Source of the DNA: Yeosuana sp043876835
GTDB taxonomy: Bacteria; Bacteroidota; Bacteroidia; Flavobacteriales; Flavobacteriaceae
Reading direction: 5' to 3'
Length of the DNA stretch: 64,000 nt
NCBI RefSeq assembly: GCF_043876835.1
Contig: NZ_JBAWJZ010000003.1
Location: 186,001 to 250,000 of the forward strand
The notes beneath the pieces were generated by a model, which worked only from the letters and a program-made list of their open reading frames with translations, searched no databases and was not told the DNA's origin. Below, in pieces: positions 1 to 9,147 of this stretch (the stretch's first letter is position 1; every line of letters starts with the position of its first letter). The position numbers and the translations under genes are program-made.

Positions 1-2716
1 CCTCGGTGTCTTTAGTAACACCTCTTCCTAATAATCCTTGAATGGTTGATGAGTGTATATCTCCTCCTTCTTTCCAGTCGATTTGAGCCCTTAAGCTAAT
101 GTTTTTATACTTAAAGGTGTTTGTAAACCCAACTTTAAAATCGGGGGTAGGGTCACCTATAACTTGGCTTTCCAAGGCTTGCAAAACTCCTCCTCCGCCT
201 TCTTCAATCAAATAGTTACCTTCGTCATCTCTGGCAAAAGCAGTGCCGTAAAATATGCCGAAAGGTTGCCCCTTTTGCACATAGCCAACTTGATTAACAT
301 CAATTGGAAACCTATCAAGTCCTTCAATCAACTCCTTAACAACATTTTCATTTTTTGTAAAAGTAGTATAAGATGTCCAACTAAAGTTTTCTGTACTTAT
401 AGGAACTAATGTCAATCCTATTTCAATCCCTTTGTTTTCCATTTCTCCAATGTTGGTTAAAAATGAAGAGTATCCTGTACTGTTGGGTACGTTTACACGA
501 GAGATTAAGTCTGTGGTTGTCTTTTTGTACCAAGTAAAGTCAAGAACAATGCGTTTATTAAAGAATTCAAGGTCTGTACCAAGTTCAATTTCTTCTGTGT
601 TTTCTGGTTTTAAATTAGGATTTCCCAATGTCGCCGGTAAAAATACCGTTGGTTGTCCCGCAAATACGGCTCCTAGTCCAAACACTTTATTAATTTGGTA
701 AGCACTAGCATCACGACCCACATTTGCCCATCCACCTCTTATTTTACCATACGATAAAACATCACCTCCTATGCCTAAGGCATCAGTAAAAATAAATGAG
801 GTATTAACAGATGGATATAAAAAACTGTTATCTTCTTTTGGTAATGTTGAAGACCAATCGTTTCTAGCTGTAACATTTAAAAACAAATAATCCTTATAGT
901 TCAACCCAAGATCTCCAAAAACACCCACAATTCTTTTTCTTGAAATAAGATCAAAATCTGATACAACGTTTGCCGTATTATTTACTGTAAAAATACCATC
1001 GGCTATAAGGTTGGTTCCAGTATATCCAACATCGTGAAATGACTGTTGGTTTACGTTATTCCCAATTAAGAAATTTAAATTCAAATCTTTGTTTAAATCA
1101 TAATTAAAGTTTAAAACCAATGTAGATTCAATTTCTTCTGAGCTATAGTCCTCTGTTTTAACTCTACCAAGACCTGCTGCTGCTCTTGAACCTTTGTCGG
1201 TGATTTCCTTTCTTGCTAAATCATATTTATTAACACCTAATTGATACTTCATGTTGATATGGCTATTAAAATCATAAGCAAAATTTACGTTGGCAACAGT
1301 TCTATTAACATCTGTAATAATTTGATTGTGCTTCCAAGACCAAAGTGGGTGATCCCAACCACCATTTGGTATAACCGATGCTCCATTGGCATCTTCATAA
1401 GGCAAAGTTAAATCCCAAGTTCTACCAAGTACTAATGCTCTTGCAAAAGAAGATGCTTGACCTGCAAATTGGTTTTCTCCAAAGAAACCGCCTACTTGTT
1501 GACTATCTGAATAGCTTAAATTAGCACCCACTTTTAAGCCATTTTCTAATTTATAATTACCTCCTGTTGAAAAATTGGTTCTTCTATAAGTATTGTAGGG
1601 TATATAACCTTCTTGATCAAGGTTGGATATTGTTATGTTAAAGTTTGAATCTTCTTTTGCTACATTAATATTTATGGAATTGTCTGAAACAACACCTGTT
1701 CTAAATAAATTTTTAACATTGTCCGGTTGAGCAACATAAGGTACTGTAGGTCCAAATTGATCTGGAAATGCATTTAACAAATTAGGCCATGTGGGAATAG
1801 TTTCTAAAGAATCAAATCTTGCTCCCCAAGAACCATTAGCGTTATTATAATTAAAATTGGTTCCATTTCCATAGGTGTTTTGATAATCAGGAAGATTAGC
1901 TATATTTTCAAAATAAAGGCCTGAATTAAGGGATACTTCAAACTTTTTGTTTGTAAAACCTCCCGATTTACCAGATTTGGTAGTAATCAAAACCACACCA
2001 TTAACAGCTCTTGAGCCATAGAGTGCAGCGGCTACCGCTCCTTTTAAAACCTGTACATCAGCAATATCGTTTGGGTCCAATGATGAAATCCCCGATTCAT
2101 AGCTGCCTCCAGATCCAACCACTTGGTCGGAAGTTTCTATTTCATCATTGCTATACGGTGTTCCATCTACTACAAATAAAGGTTGATTTCCCCCTTGAAA
2201 AGAAGTTGTACCTCTAATATTAATCTTATTAGCTGCCCCAGCAACTCCTGTTGAAACGTTGATGCTTACTCCAGGAACTTTACCATTTAACGAACGCAAT
2301 AAATCTGGCTCAGAGTTTTCTGTAATCTGGTCAGATTTGACTGAGTTTACAGAATACCCTAAGGATCGTTCATTTCTCTTAATACCTAAAGCCGTTACAA
2401 CAACTTCTTCTAATGCTTGCGTATCATCAGATAATACTACATTTATTGAATTTGAAGTTCCTGCCTTAATCTCTTGGGTTATATATCCAACAAAACTAAA
2501 CACAAGAGTCGACCCTTGGTCTGCTTTAATTGAATAATTACCATCAAAATCTGAGGACGTTCCTGTTGTAGTTCCTTTAATTAAGATAGTCGCACCAGGA
2601 AGTGGTAATCCTGAATTATCTGATACCTTACCAGAAATTGTTCTTTCTTGTGCTATCACTATGGTTGAGCCAAAGAGTAACAGCACTAACATAAAATAGT
2701 AGTTTTTTACTTTCAT
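1..2716 (-). CDS. SusC/RagA-family TonB-linked outer-membrane receptor (C-terminus cut by window edge)
   Basis: This is the first 905 residues of an outer-membrane receptor that, in its family, imports glycan or peptide fragments with a SusD lipoprotein and TonB energy. Residues 1-23 form a signal peptide ending IAQ. Residues 24-100 form a carboxypeptidase-D-like plug extension (ISGKVSDNSGLPLPGATI). A TonB-box-like stretch EEVVVTALGI follows, then a plug domain with the SusC landmarks GKVPGVSI, IRGTTSF and PLFVVDG, and then beta-barrel strands to the edge. The start is ATG at 2716. The frame stays open to base 2, so the stop and the expected susD partner lie outside the window to the left. 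The substrate cannot be told. The downstream part has no internal stop or frameshift. Confidence 0.93.
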   Translation of the reverse strand, partial: MKVKNYYFMLVLLLFGSTIVIAQERTISGKVSDNSGLPLPGATILIKGTTTGTSSDFDGNYSIKADQGSTLVFSFVGYITQEIKAGTSNSINVVLSDDTQALEEVVVTALGIKRNERSLGYSVNSVKSDQITENSEPDLLRSLNGKVPGVSINVSTGVAGAANKINIRGTTSFQGGNQPLFVVDGTPYSNDEIETSDQVVGSGGSYESGISSLDPNDIADVQVLKGAVAAALYGSRAVNGVVLITTKSGKSGGFTNKKFEVSLNSGLYFENIANLPDYQNTYGNGTNFNYNNANGSWGARFDSLETIPTWPNLLNAFPDQFGPTVPYVAQPDNVKNLFRTGVVSDNSININVAKEDSNFNITISNLDQEGYIPYNTYRRTNFSTGGNYKLENGLKVGANLSYSDSQQVGGFFGENQFAGQASSFARALVLGRTWDLTLPYEDANGASVIPNGGWDHPLWSWKHNQIITDVNRTVANVNFAYDFNSHINMKYQLGVNKYDLARKEITDKGSRAAAGLGRVKTEDYSSEEIESTLVLNFNYDLNKDLNLNFLIGNNVNQQSFHDVGYTGTNLIADGIFTVNNTANVVSDFDLISRKRIVGVFGDLGLNYKDYLFLNVTARNDWSSTLPKEDNSFLYPSVNTSFIFTDALGIGGDVLSYGKIRGGWANVGRDASAYQINKVFGLGAVFAGQPTVFLPATLGNPNLKPENTEEIELGTDLEFFNKRIVLDFTWYKKTTTDLISRVNVPNSTGYSSFLTNIGEMENKGIEIGLTLVPISTENFSWTSYTTFTKNENVVKELIEGLDRFPIDVNQVGYVQKGQPFGIFYGTAFARDDEGNYLIEEGGGGVLQALESQVIGDPTPDFKVGFTNTFKYKNISLRAQIDWKEGGDIHSSTIQGLLGRGVTKDTE

Positions 2717-3257
2717 GAATAAAAATTTTATGAGTTAGTCTAAGCAGATTGCGATAAGGAAGGTAGCTAAGACGTTTTTTAAAGGACTAATTCAAAAAAA
2801 TCGCTTCACGAATAAACTAAAGTTTAGTGGAACTTAAAGTAGTAAGTAAAGTTCTTAAGCCACCTAACCTTACACAATTGCATAGTAAAAGAAGACAATA
2901 AATTATTTTATATTAGGGCTAATGATTTGAAGTACATTTAAATTGATTTGATATATTTACTTTTTAGGTTAAAATACATTTTGTTGTTTTCTAATCGTTT
3001 TTTACAGATATGTTAAAAAATATCTTTTATCTATCATAAATATTTAAAACATTATTAATCAAGTATTTAAAATAATATTTATTTAAACTGTTAAAGCTTT
3101 TCTAAATTTATAAATTGATTTGAACAACCAAAAATGAGCTATCAATTTTTTTTTTTTTGATGTGAACATCTTATTTATTGTTATAAGTGGTTATAAAATA
3201 TCATGTTCAGCAAATTAAAATATATTAGTTTTAGAAAAAAATGTAACGTAAAAGATT
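2717..3257. other. Long AT-rich divergent intergenic region
   Basis: These 541 bases separate the divergent receptor gene and the response-regulator gene. I see no coding frame and no RNA gene in them. They hold a bulged hairpin at 2827-2863 (GTGG..CTTAA pairing with TTAAG.CCAC), which would fall in the leader of the receptor mRNA, and a run of 13 T at 3146-3158. No complete TTTG-N19-TAnnTTTG promoter was found in either direction. The length suggests that regulation of the receptor gene sits here. Confidence 0.6.
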
Positions 3258-4037
3258 ATGACTAAAATAAAAACCATCATTGTTGACGATGAACTTTTAG
3301 CCAGAAAACGGGTTTCTAATTTATTAACTGATATTAAAGAGATAGAATTAATTAAAGAATGTGGTTCTGGGAAAGAAGCTATTGAGATTATTATTGATCA
3401 GAAACCAGATTTAATCTTTCTCGATATTCAATTAACAGACATGACAGGTTTTGATGTATTAAAACAAATTGAGTCCTCTATTAGACCTTTGGTTATATTT
3501 ATAACGGCTTTTGATGAATTTGCCCTTAAAGCATTTGAGTTTTTTGCTTTTGATTATTTATTAAAGCCCTTTAAAGATGAACGTTTTTTTCAATCTACAA
3601 ATAAAGTAATTGAGTCTTTTTTTTCTAATGAGTCCAAGGAATTGAGTGAAAAAATAAATGACTTAATGAAATATATAGAAAATCCGAACGAGGATTTTTC
3701 AGAAATAAGAAAAACCAAACTTGCCATAAAAGCAAATGGTAAAATTTCATTTATAGAAAAAAAACAAATAAAATATATTGTTGCGTCAGGTTACTATGCA
3801 GAAATCTATTCTGATCAGAAAAAATACCTCATGCGTGAATCATTAAATTCGTTAGAAGATCAATTCAATTCATCTAAATTCATTAGAATTCATAGATCAA
3901 CTATTATAAATATTTCCTTTATTAATGAAGTAATTTATTCAAATTATGGAGAGATTGATGTAAAAATGCAAGACGAAAAATTATTTAGAATCAGCAAAAC
4001 GCATAAAAAAGAATTTCAGAAAAAAATGGGAATTTAA
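3258..4037 (+). CDS. LytTR-family response regulator
   Basis: A 259-residue two-component response regulator, probably a DNA-binding transcription factor. Residues 1-120 are a receiver domain: acidic pair D10-D11, phospho-acceptor D56 in the motif LIFLDIQL, switch T83, and K103 in the motif LLKPF. Residues about 153-257 are a LytTR DNA-binding domain (KFIRIHRSTIINISFINEV). The kinase gene follows after 20 bases, so the two are very likely co-transcribed and cognate. Regulator-before-kinase is the less usual order for this type of pair. The target genes are unknown; the divergent receptor gene is one candidate by position only. Confidence 0.92.
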   Translation: MTKIKTIIVDDELLARKRVSNLLTDIKEIELIKECGSGKEAIEIIIDQKPDLIFLDIQLTDMTGFDVLKQIESSIRPLVIFITAFDEFALKAFEFFAFDYLLKPFKDERFFQSTNKVIESFFSNESKELSEKINDLMKYIENPNEDFSEIRKTKLAIKANGKISFIEKKQIKYIVASGYYAEIYSDQKKYLMRESLNSLEDQFNSSKFIRIHRSTIINISFINEVIYSNYGEIDVKMQDEKLFRISKTHKKEFQKKMGI

Positions 4038-4057
4038 TTATTAGAGAACTTTACTTT

Positions 4058-5182
4058 ATGATTGAAAAACTAAAAAAACAAATAGATTTTAAACTTATAA
4101 GCATATTATCTGGTTTATACGCTTTTTTTGTGATTATTTACGCCTCAAAACTATCATTTTTAAGATTAAAATACCCGAAACGGATTGAAGAAACAAGCTG
4201 GAGTAAATTTTTTTTAAACCATTTTATAGATTGGGTAGTTGTTACAATCTTTATAGTTTTTATGGTATCAACTACAAAATTTCTGATAAACAAAAAAACC
4301 AAATTGATTTACATTGGATTAATACATCTCTTTTTTTCGTTTTTCCTTGGTGTATTTACGCTTGGAATTACTTGGGTCATAGAGAACCTAACAGACTCTC
4401 AAATGGCAGCTAATTTTTCATTCAATGATTATCTTACAGCATTTATTAGTCTTATAGATTTAAATTTTTTAATATATTTTTCTTTAGTTACCATCATCTA
4501 TATGTATTATTATTTTCTGAAAAATCAAGAAATCCAAATACAAGCGGCTAAACTACGAGAACAATTATCTGATTCAAAATTAAAATTTTTACAAGCTCAA
4601 ATACACCCACATTTTCTTTTCAACACTTTAAATAGCATCTATTCTTTAATGGATATAAATATTGAAAAGTCTAAAAAAATAGTCGTTGATTTAAGTGATA
4701 TTTTAAGACATGTTTTAGATAAGAAAGATGAAAATTTAATTGAATTACAAGAAGAGTTACTCATACTTAAAAAGTATATAGATATTAATAAAATGAGATT
4801 TTCAGACCAATTAAGTTTTAACATTGATATTGAAGAAGGATTGGAAAATGTTTTGATTCCCAATATGATTATTCAACCCATTGTTGAAAATTCAATTAAA
4901 CATGGTTTTGATAAAGACATTATTTCACTGAAAATTTTTATACGTATCCACAGGAAACATGATAAACTCATAATTATAATTAAAAACAATGGGGAAAAAT
5001 TAAATAAAGATGTAACTACTTTATTCAAAAAAGGAACCGGTCTCACCAATATTAAAGAACGCCTAAATACACTCTATGCAAACAATTACATATTAAAAAT
5101 TTATAACAGATCCGATAAAGTAGTTACGAAATTAAGCTTCCCTATTCAGCTATCAATTTCTGAAATCACACACAATTATTAG
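4058..5182 (+). CDS. LytS/YehU-type sensor histidine kinase
   Basis: A 374-residue membrane histidine kinase, the likely partner of the preceding LytTR regulator. About four membrane segments occupy residues 14-30, 58-76, 83-108 and 132-153. The His_kinase domain contains the phospho-acceptor motif QIHPHFLFNTLNS, with H185 the likely phosphorylated residue. The ATP-binding part shows the N-box motif VENSIKHGF (N278) and the G-box motif GTGLTNIKERL (residues 326-336). There is no extracellular sensor domain of any size, so the signal may be sensed in or at the membrane. It ends 6 bases before the end of the convergent galE gene. Confidence 0.92.
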   Translation: MIEKLKKQIDFKLISILSGLYAFFVIIYASKLSFLRLKYPKRIEETSWSKFFLNHFIDWVVVTIFIVFMVSTTKFLINKKTKLIYIGLIHLFFSFFLGVFTLGITWVIENLTDSQMAANFSFNDYLTAFISLIDLNFLIYFSLVTIIYMYYYFLKNQEIQIQAAKLREQLSDSKLKFLQAQIHPHFLFNTLNSIYSLMDINIEKSKKIVVDLSDILRHVLDKKDENLIELQEELLILKKYIDINKMRFSDQLSFNIDIEEGLENVLIPNMIIQPIVENSIKHGFDKDIISLKIFIRIHRKHDKLIIIIKNNGEKLNKDVTTLFKKGTGLTNIKERLNTLYANNYILKIYNRSDKVVTKLSFPIQLSISEITHNY

Positions 5183-5188
5183 TTATTT

Positions 5189-6208
5189 TTAACCTCTAAC
5201 AACCTGCTCCCACTTCCAAGCAGAACGCATGGCATCATCTAATGAAAGTTGAGACTTCCAACCTAATTCATTATTAGCTTTTGTAGTATCTGCGTAGGCC
5301 GAAATAATATCACCTTCACGTCTGCCAACAATTTCATAATTTAATTTTTCACCAGAAACACGTTCGAAAGAATGAACAACTTCTAATACCGAACTTCCTT
5401 TTCCTGTTCCTAAATTAAAGGTTTCAAAATTCGACTTATTGTTGTTTTCTAACAAACGTTTAAAAGCAACAACATGTGCTTTGGCTAAATCTACTACGTG
5501 AATATAATCACGAATACATGTGCCATCTGGTGTTGGATAATCATCTCCAAAAATAGAAAGTTGTTCTCTTAAACCAATAGCTGTTTGAGTGATAAATGGC
5601 ACAAGATTTTGCGGCACCCCTATTGGCAATTCTCCAATTTTAGCTGATTCATGGGCTCCAACTGGGTTAAAATAACGCAAGGCAATGGCTTTTAAATTTT
5701 GTGTTACTTTACAAGTATCTCTTATAATTTCTTCCCCCATTTGCTTAGTATTCCCATATGGAGATTCTGCTTGTTTTATAGGGGCGTTTTCAGTAATTGG
5801 TAATTCATCTGCTTGTCCATAAACAGTACAAGATGAACTGAAAATAAAACTGGCTTCCGGTAATTTTTTTAATTCTTTTAAAATATAAACCAGAGTACTT
5901 ATATTGTTTTCATAATATAAAAGAGGTTCTTTAACACTTTCACCAACAGCTTTACTGGCAGCAAAATGGATAACACCTTTTATATCAGAATGCTTTTTAA
6001 AGAAATCTTCAACTTTTGATTTTTCTTTTAAATCTAATTTTTCAAATATTGGCTTTTTTCCAGTTATTGAAGTAATTCCATCCAAAACCTTTATTGAAGA
6101 ATTTGATAAATCATCAATAATTACAACCTCATAGCCTTCATTTTGCAATTCAACAACGGTATGAGATCCTATAAAACCTAATCCACCTGTAACTAATATT
6201 TTATCCAT
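5189..6208 (-). CDS. galE: UDP-glucose 4-epimerase
   Basis: A 339-residue extended short-chain dehydrogenase that interconverts UDP-glucose and UDP-galactose in the cytoplasm, feeding surface polysaccharide synthesis. The NAD-binding motif GGLGFIG is at residues 8-14. The catalytic pair Y151/K155 lies in the motif SPYGNTK, with the upstream serines FSSSCTVYG near residue 125. The motif ALRYFNPVGAH and the C-terminal region match GalE at its usual length. The start overlaps the end of the aminotransferase gene by 8 bases, so the two form one transcription unit. A UDP-GlcNAc or UDP-glucuronate 4-epimerase role cannot be excluded from sequence alone. Confidence 0.93.
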   Translation of the reverse strand: MDKILVTGGLGFIGSHTVVELQNEGYEVVIIDDLSNSSIKVLDGITSITGKKPIFEKLDLKEKSKVEDFFKKHSDIKGVIHFAASKAVGESVKEPLLYYENNISTLVYILKELKKLPEASFIFSSSCTVYGQADELPITENAPIKQAESPYGNTKQMGEEIIRDTCKVTQNLKAIALRYFNPVGAHESAKIGELPIGVPQNLVPFITQTAIGLREQLSIFGDDYPTPDGTCIRDYIHVVDLAKAHVVAFKRLLENNNKSNFETFNLGTGKGSSVLEVVHSFERVSGEKLNYEIVGRREGDIISAYADTTKANNELGWKSQLSLDDAMRSAWKWEQVVRG

Positions 6209-7355
6209 TTATAAATGCTTTAACTTTTGAAGTTATAAATTCAATTTGTTCATCATCAAGTTCAGTATGCATCGGTAAAGAAATCACATCTTTTACTAAC
6301 TGATTGGTAACTTCAAAATCTGCTTCGTTATATCTAGAATCCAAATATGCTTTTTGCTTATGTAACGGAATTGGATAATAAACCCCACATGGAATTCCGT
6401 TTTCATTTAAATAATTTGCTAATGCATCTCTATCAACACCTTTAACTCTTAAAGTATATTGATGAAATACATGGCAATCGCACGTATCGCAAATTCCTTG
6501 GCAAGCAGGATTCCCTATTGGCGTAATAATATTTTGTTCTCCAACAAAAGCTGCATTATACTTTTTAGCGGCTAACTGTCTGGCTTTATTATAAGCATCA
6601 AGATGTGGTAATTTAGCATCTAAAACAACGGCTTGAATACTATCCAAACGAGAATTAACACCTACAACATCATGATGATAACGTACATACATACCATGAT
6701 TCACAATTCCTCTTATGGTATGAGCTAATGCATCATCATTGGTAAAAATTGCTCCACCATCACCATAACATCCTAAATTTTTAGATGGAAAAAATGATGT
6801 AGACGCCACATGACCAATAGTTCCTGTTTTTGCTTTTCTGCCATCTTTAAAAGTGTAAGTTGCACCTATACCTTGAGCATTATCTTCAATAACGTATAGA
6901 TTATGCTCTTTGGCAATTTCCATTATGGCTTCCATATCAGCACACTTTCCAAACAAATGAACTGGAACAATCGCTTTTGTTTTTGGTGTGATAGATTTTT
7001 TTATGGCTTCAATACTAATATTGAAATCATCTGGGTTTACATCTACTAATACCGGTGTTAAATTAAGAAGTGCAATAACCTCAACGGTTGCAGCAAAAGT
7101 AAAGTCGGCCGTAATAACCTCATCCCCTGGCTTTAAACCCAATCCCATCATTGCTATTTGCAACGCATCGGTTCCATTGGCGCAAGGAATTACATGTTTA
7201 ACACCTAAATATTCTTCTAAATTTTTTTGAAATTGATGAACTCTAGGTCCATTTATAAATGCGGTAGTTTCTAAAACTTCTTGAATTGATGAATTAACTT
7301 CATCTTTGATTTTTTCAAATTGACCTTTTAGGTCAACCATTTGAATTTTCTTCAT
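6201..7355 (-). CDS. DegT/DnrJ/EryC1/StrS-family sugar-nucleotide aminotransferase
   Basis: A 384-residue PLP-dependent enzyme of the type that makes amino sugars on nucleotide carriers for surface glycans. The motif SFFPSKNLGCYGDGGA carries the PLP lysine K192. Other family motifs are GTDALQIAM (residues 61-69), VIEDNAQGIGA (155-165) and SRLDSIQA near 235-242. The sequence resembles WbpE/WlbC-type aminotransferases. An unusual cysteine cluster, C285-x3-C289-x2-C292-x-C294, sits in the C-terminal domain just before CHVFHQYTLR. It is the first gene of a pair with galE. The exact sugar substrate is not predictable here. Confidence 0.9.
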   Translation of the reverse strand: MKKIQMVDLKGQFEKIKDEVNSSIQEVLETTAFINGPRVHQFQKNLEEYLGVKHVIPCANGTDALQIAMMGLGLKPGDEVITADFTFAATVEVIALLNLTPVLVDVNPDDFNISIEAIKKSITPKTKAIVPVHLFGKCADMEAIMEIAKEHNLYVIEDNAQGIGATYTFKDGRKAKTGTIGHVASTSFFPSKNLGCYGDGGAIFTNDDALAHTIRGIVNHGMYVRYHHDVVGVNSRLDSIQAVVLDAKLPHLDAYNKARQLAAKKYNAAFVGEQNIITPIGNPACQGICDTCDCHVFHQYTLRVKGVDRDALANYLNENGIPCGVYYPIPLHKQKAYLDSRYNEADFEVTNQLVKDVISLPMHTELDDEQIEFITSKVKAFING

Positions 7356-7490
7356 TTAAAAAAAATTAAAATTCCTCCACAGATTTTCAGAAAACATTAA
7401 ATCTTTTTTGACACTCACATGGGTAGAATTAATGAGATACGAAATTACAAAATTCATGTTGCTTAACAACGATTTTCTTTTAAAGAAATG

Positions 7491-7498
7491 TATTTTTG
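7491..7498 (+). promoter_or_regulatory. Candidate sigma-A -7 element upstream of waaA
   Basis: TATTTTTG matches the Bacteroidota -7 consensus TAnnTTTG. No TTG lies at the ideal distance upstream; the nearest, at 7459-7461, is 29 bases away. If used, transcription would begin near 7503, which excludes a start codon at 7496 and favours the TTG at 7514. Confidence 0.4.
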
Positions 7499-7513
7499 TT
7501 TGAAAGTTTTGAT

Positions 7514-8752
7514 TTGAATTTTTTATACAACATAGCAACCTATATCATGCATTTTATTTTAAAATGCGTATCTCTTTTTAATGAAAAAATTAAAAAGGGA
7601 GTGGCTGGTAGATCCGTGACTTTTTCCTTGCTGGAAAGCAAACTTAATTCTACAGATAAAACCTTATGGTTTCATTGTGCTTCTTTGGGCGAATATGAAC
7701 AAGGTCTTCCAGTATTTAAAGCCTTAAGAAATCATTATCAATCACATAAAATTGTACTGACTTTTTTTTCTCCTTCAGGATATGACATACGAAAGAATTC
7801 TCCAATTGCAGATGTTGTAACTTACCTGCCAGCAGACACAAAAAGAAATGCAAGGCGATTTTTAAATACTGTAAACCCAGAATTAATCGTATTTGTAAAG
7901 TATGACATTTGGCCAAATTTTTTGAATGAAGTAAAAAGAAGAAACTTACGCGCCATTTTAATTTCTGCTTCTTTCAGAAAAAATCAACCGTATTTTAAAT
8001 TTTATGGTTCAGAATTACGAAAAGCTCTTTTTTCCTTTGAACATATATTTACACAAAACAAAAGTTCAATAAAACTACTTCAATCAATAAATTACAACCA
8101 TGTCACTTTATCTGGTGATACCAGATTTGACAGAGTATCGGACCAATTACTACAAAATAATTCCTTAGATTTTATTGAATCTTTTAAGGATAATAAATTA
8201 TGCGTAGTTGCTGGTAGTACTTGGCCAGAAGATGAAAACCTTTTTATTAATTATATAAATTCTGAAAGCTCAAAAGACATTAAATTTATTATTGCTCCTC
8301 ACAACATAAAAACAAATCAGATAGCAAATCTGAAAGAAAAATTAAAGACCGAAACTGTTTTGTTTTCAGAAAAAGAAGCAAAAGATTTATCAAAAACCCA
8401 AGTGTTTATTGCAGATACCATAGGGTTGCTTTCAAAAATTTATAGTTATGCAGATATCGCTTATGTTGGTGGTGCTTATGGAAATACTGGATTGCATAAC
8501 ACTTTAGAACCCGCTGTTTTTGGAGTCCCTATTATTATTGGTAAAAACCATTCCAAATTTCCAGAAGCCAATACAATGATTGAGAACTATGGCATGTTTG
8601 ATGTTTCAAATCAGCAAGAATTTGATACTATTTTGAATGACTTAATTCTAAACCAAGAAAAAAGAATGGAAAGTGGAAGTAAAAATTCGGAATATATAAA
8701 GCAAAATAAAGGTGCTGTTAGTGTAATTATGAAATACTTAAAAATAAGCTAA
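7514..8752 (+). CDS. waaA: 3-deoxy-D-manno-octulosonic acid (Kdo) transferase
   Basis: This inner-membrane-associated glycosyltransferase adds Kdo to the lipid A precursor. One N-terminal hydrophobic segment (NFLYNIATYIMHFILK) is followed by the WaaA motif LWFHCASLGEYEQG with the catalytic glutamate, FFSPSGYDIR, KYDIWPNF, ISASFRKNQPYF and, in the second Rossmann domain, VAGSTWPEDE and AYVGGAYGNTGLHNTLEPA. I place the start at the TTG at 7514, giving 412 residues beginning MNFLYN, because this matches the usual start of flavobacterial WaaA and follows the -7 box; an upstream TTG at 7496 is also in frame. It is monocistronic, between divergent aminotransferase and convergent tRNA genes. Confidence 0.9.
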   Translation: MNFLYNIATYIMHFILKCVSLFNEKIKKGVAGRSVTFSLLESKLNSTDKTLWFHCASLGEYEQGLPVFKALRNHYQSHKIVLTFFSPSGYDIRKNSPIADVVTYLPADTKRNARRFLNTVNPELIVFVKYDIWPNFLNEVKRRNLRAILISASFRKNQPYFKFYGSELRKALFSFEHIFTQNKSSIKLLQSINYNHVTLSGDTRFDRVSDQLLQNNSLDFIESFKDNKLCVVAGSTWPEDENLFINYINSESSKDIKFIIAPHNIKTNQIANLKEKLKTETVLFSEKEAKDLSKTQVFIADTIGLLSKIYSYADIAYVGGAYGNTGLHNTLEPAVFGVPIIIGKNHSKFPEANTMIENYGMFDVSNQQEFDTILNDLILNQEKRMESGSKNSEYIKQNKGAVSVIMKYLKIS

Positions 8753-8838
8753 CTTATTCAACTGAACTTGGAACACCTTGTTTTTGTTGATTAAATGTTG
8801 TCAAAGATTTTTAATATTAATAAGTTAAATGAGAATAA

Positions 8839-8865
8839 AAAGCCTTATCAATTTGATAAGGCTTT
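8839..8865 (-). terminator. Rho-independent terminator of the tRNA unit
   Basis: A perfect 12-bp stem (AAAGCCTTATCA at 8839-8850 with its complement at 8854-8865) encloses a 3-base loop. On the minus strand the stem is followed by TTTTTATTCTC, so it ends the tRNA-Gly/tRNA-Leu transcript. It may also stop waaA read-through from the other side, where the T-run is weaker. Confidence 0.85.
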
Positions 8866-8867
8866 AG

Positions 8868-8951
8868 TACTGAGGACGGGACTTGAACCCGTACAGCCTA
8901 ATGGCCATTGGATTTTAAGTCCAACGTGTCTACCAATTCCACCACCTCAGC
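8868..8951 (-). tRNA. tRNA-Leu (anticodon TAA)
   Basis: An 84-base class II tRNA. The acceptor arms GCTGAGG and CCTCAGT pair, with G-T at the first pair, followed by discriminator A. The anticodon stem GGA/TCC holds the loop CTTAAAA with anticodon TAA, which reads UUA and UUG. A long variable arm is present, as expected for leucine. The T-arm GGGTTCAAGTCCC is intact. CCA is not encoded. It lies 29 bases downstream of tRNA-Gly in the same unit. Confidence 0.97.
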
Positions 8952-8980
8952 GTCTTGGTATATTTTAAAGAAAGTTTCAG

Positions 8981-9052
8981 AGCGAAAGACGGGATTTGAA
9001 CCCGCGACCCTCACCTTGGCAAGGTGATGCTCTACCCCTGAGCTACTTTCGC
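8981..9052 (-). tRNA. tRNA-Gly (anticodon GCC)
   Basis: A 72-base tRNA. The acceptor arms GCGAAAG and CTTTCGC pair fully, with discriminator T. The anticodon arm TCACC-TTGCCAA-GGTGA carries anticodon GCC. The D-arm AGCTCAGGGGTAGAGC and T-arm CGGGTTCAAATCCCG are canonical. CCA is not encoded. It is the first gene of a two-tRNA unit with its own promoter upstream. Confidence 0.97.
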
Positions 9053-9088
9053 AGTTTTAATGAACGTGCAATATTGTTATTGCGGATG

Positions 9089-9118
9089 CAAATTTATAAT
9101 TTTTATTATAAAACCAAA
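9089..9118 (-). promoter_or_regulatory. Sigma-A-type promoter of the tRNA-Gly/tRNA-Leu unit
   Basis: Reading the minus strand, TTTG (9115-9118) is followed after 18 bases by TAAATTTG (9089-9096), a full match to the Bacteroidota promoter TTTG-N~19-TAnnTTTG. Transcription would begin near 9082, about 30 bases before the tRNA-Gly 5' end. Confidence 0.75.
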
Positions 9119-9147
9119 GGCTTTTTACTAAAATAATTTTTTTATTT

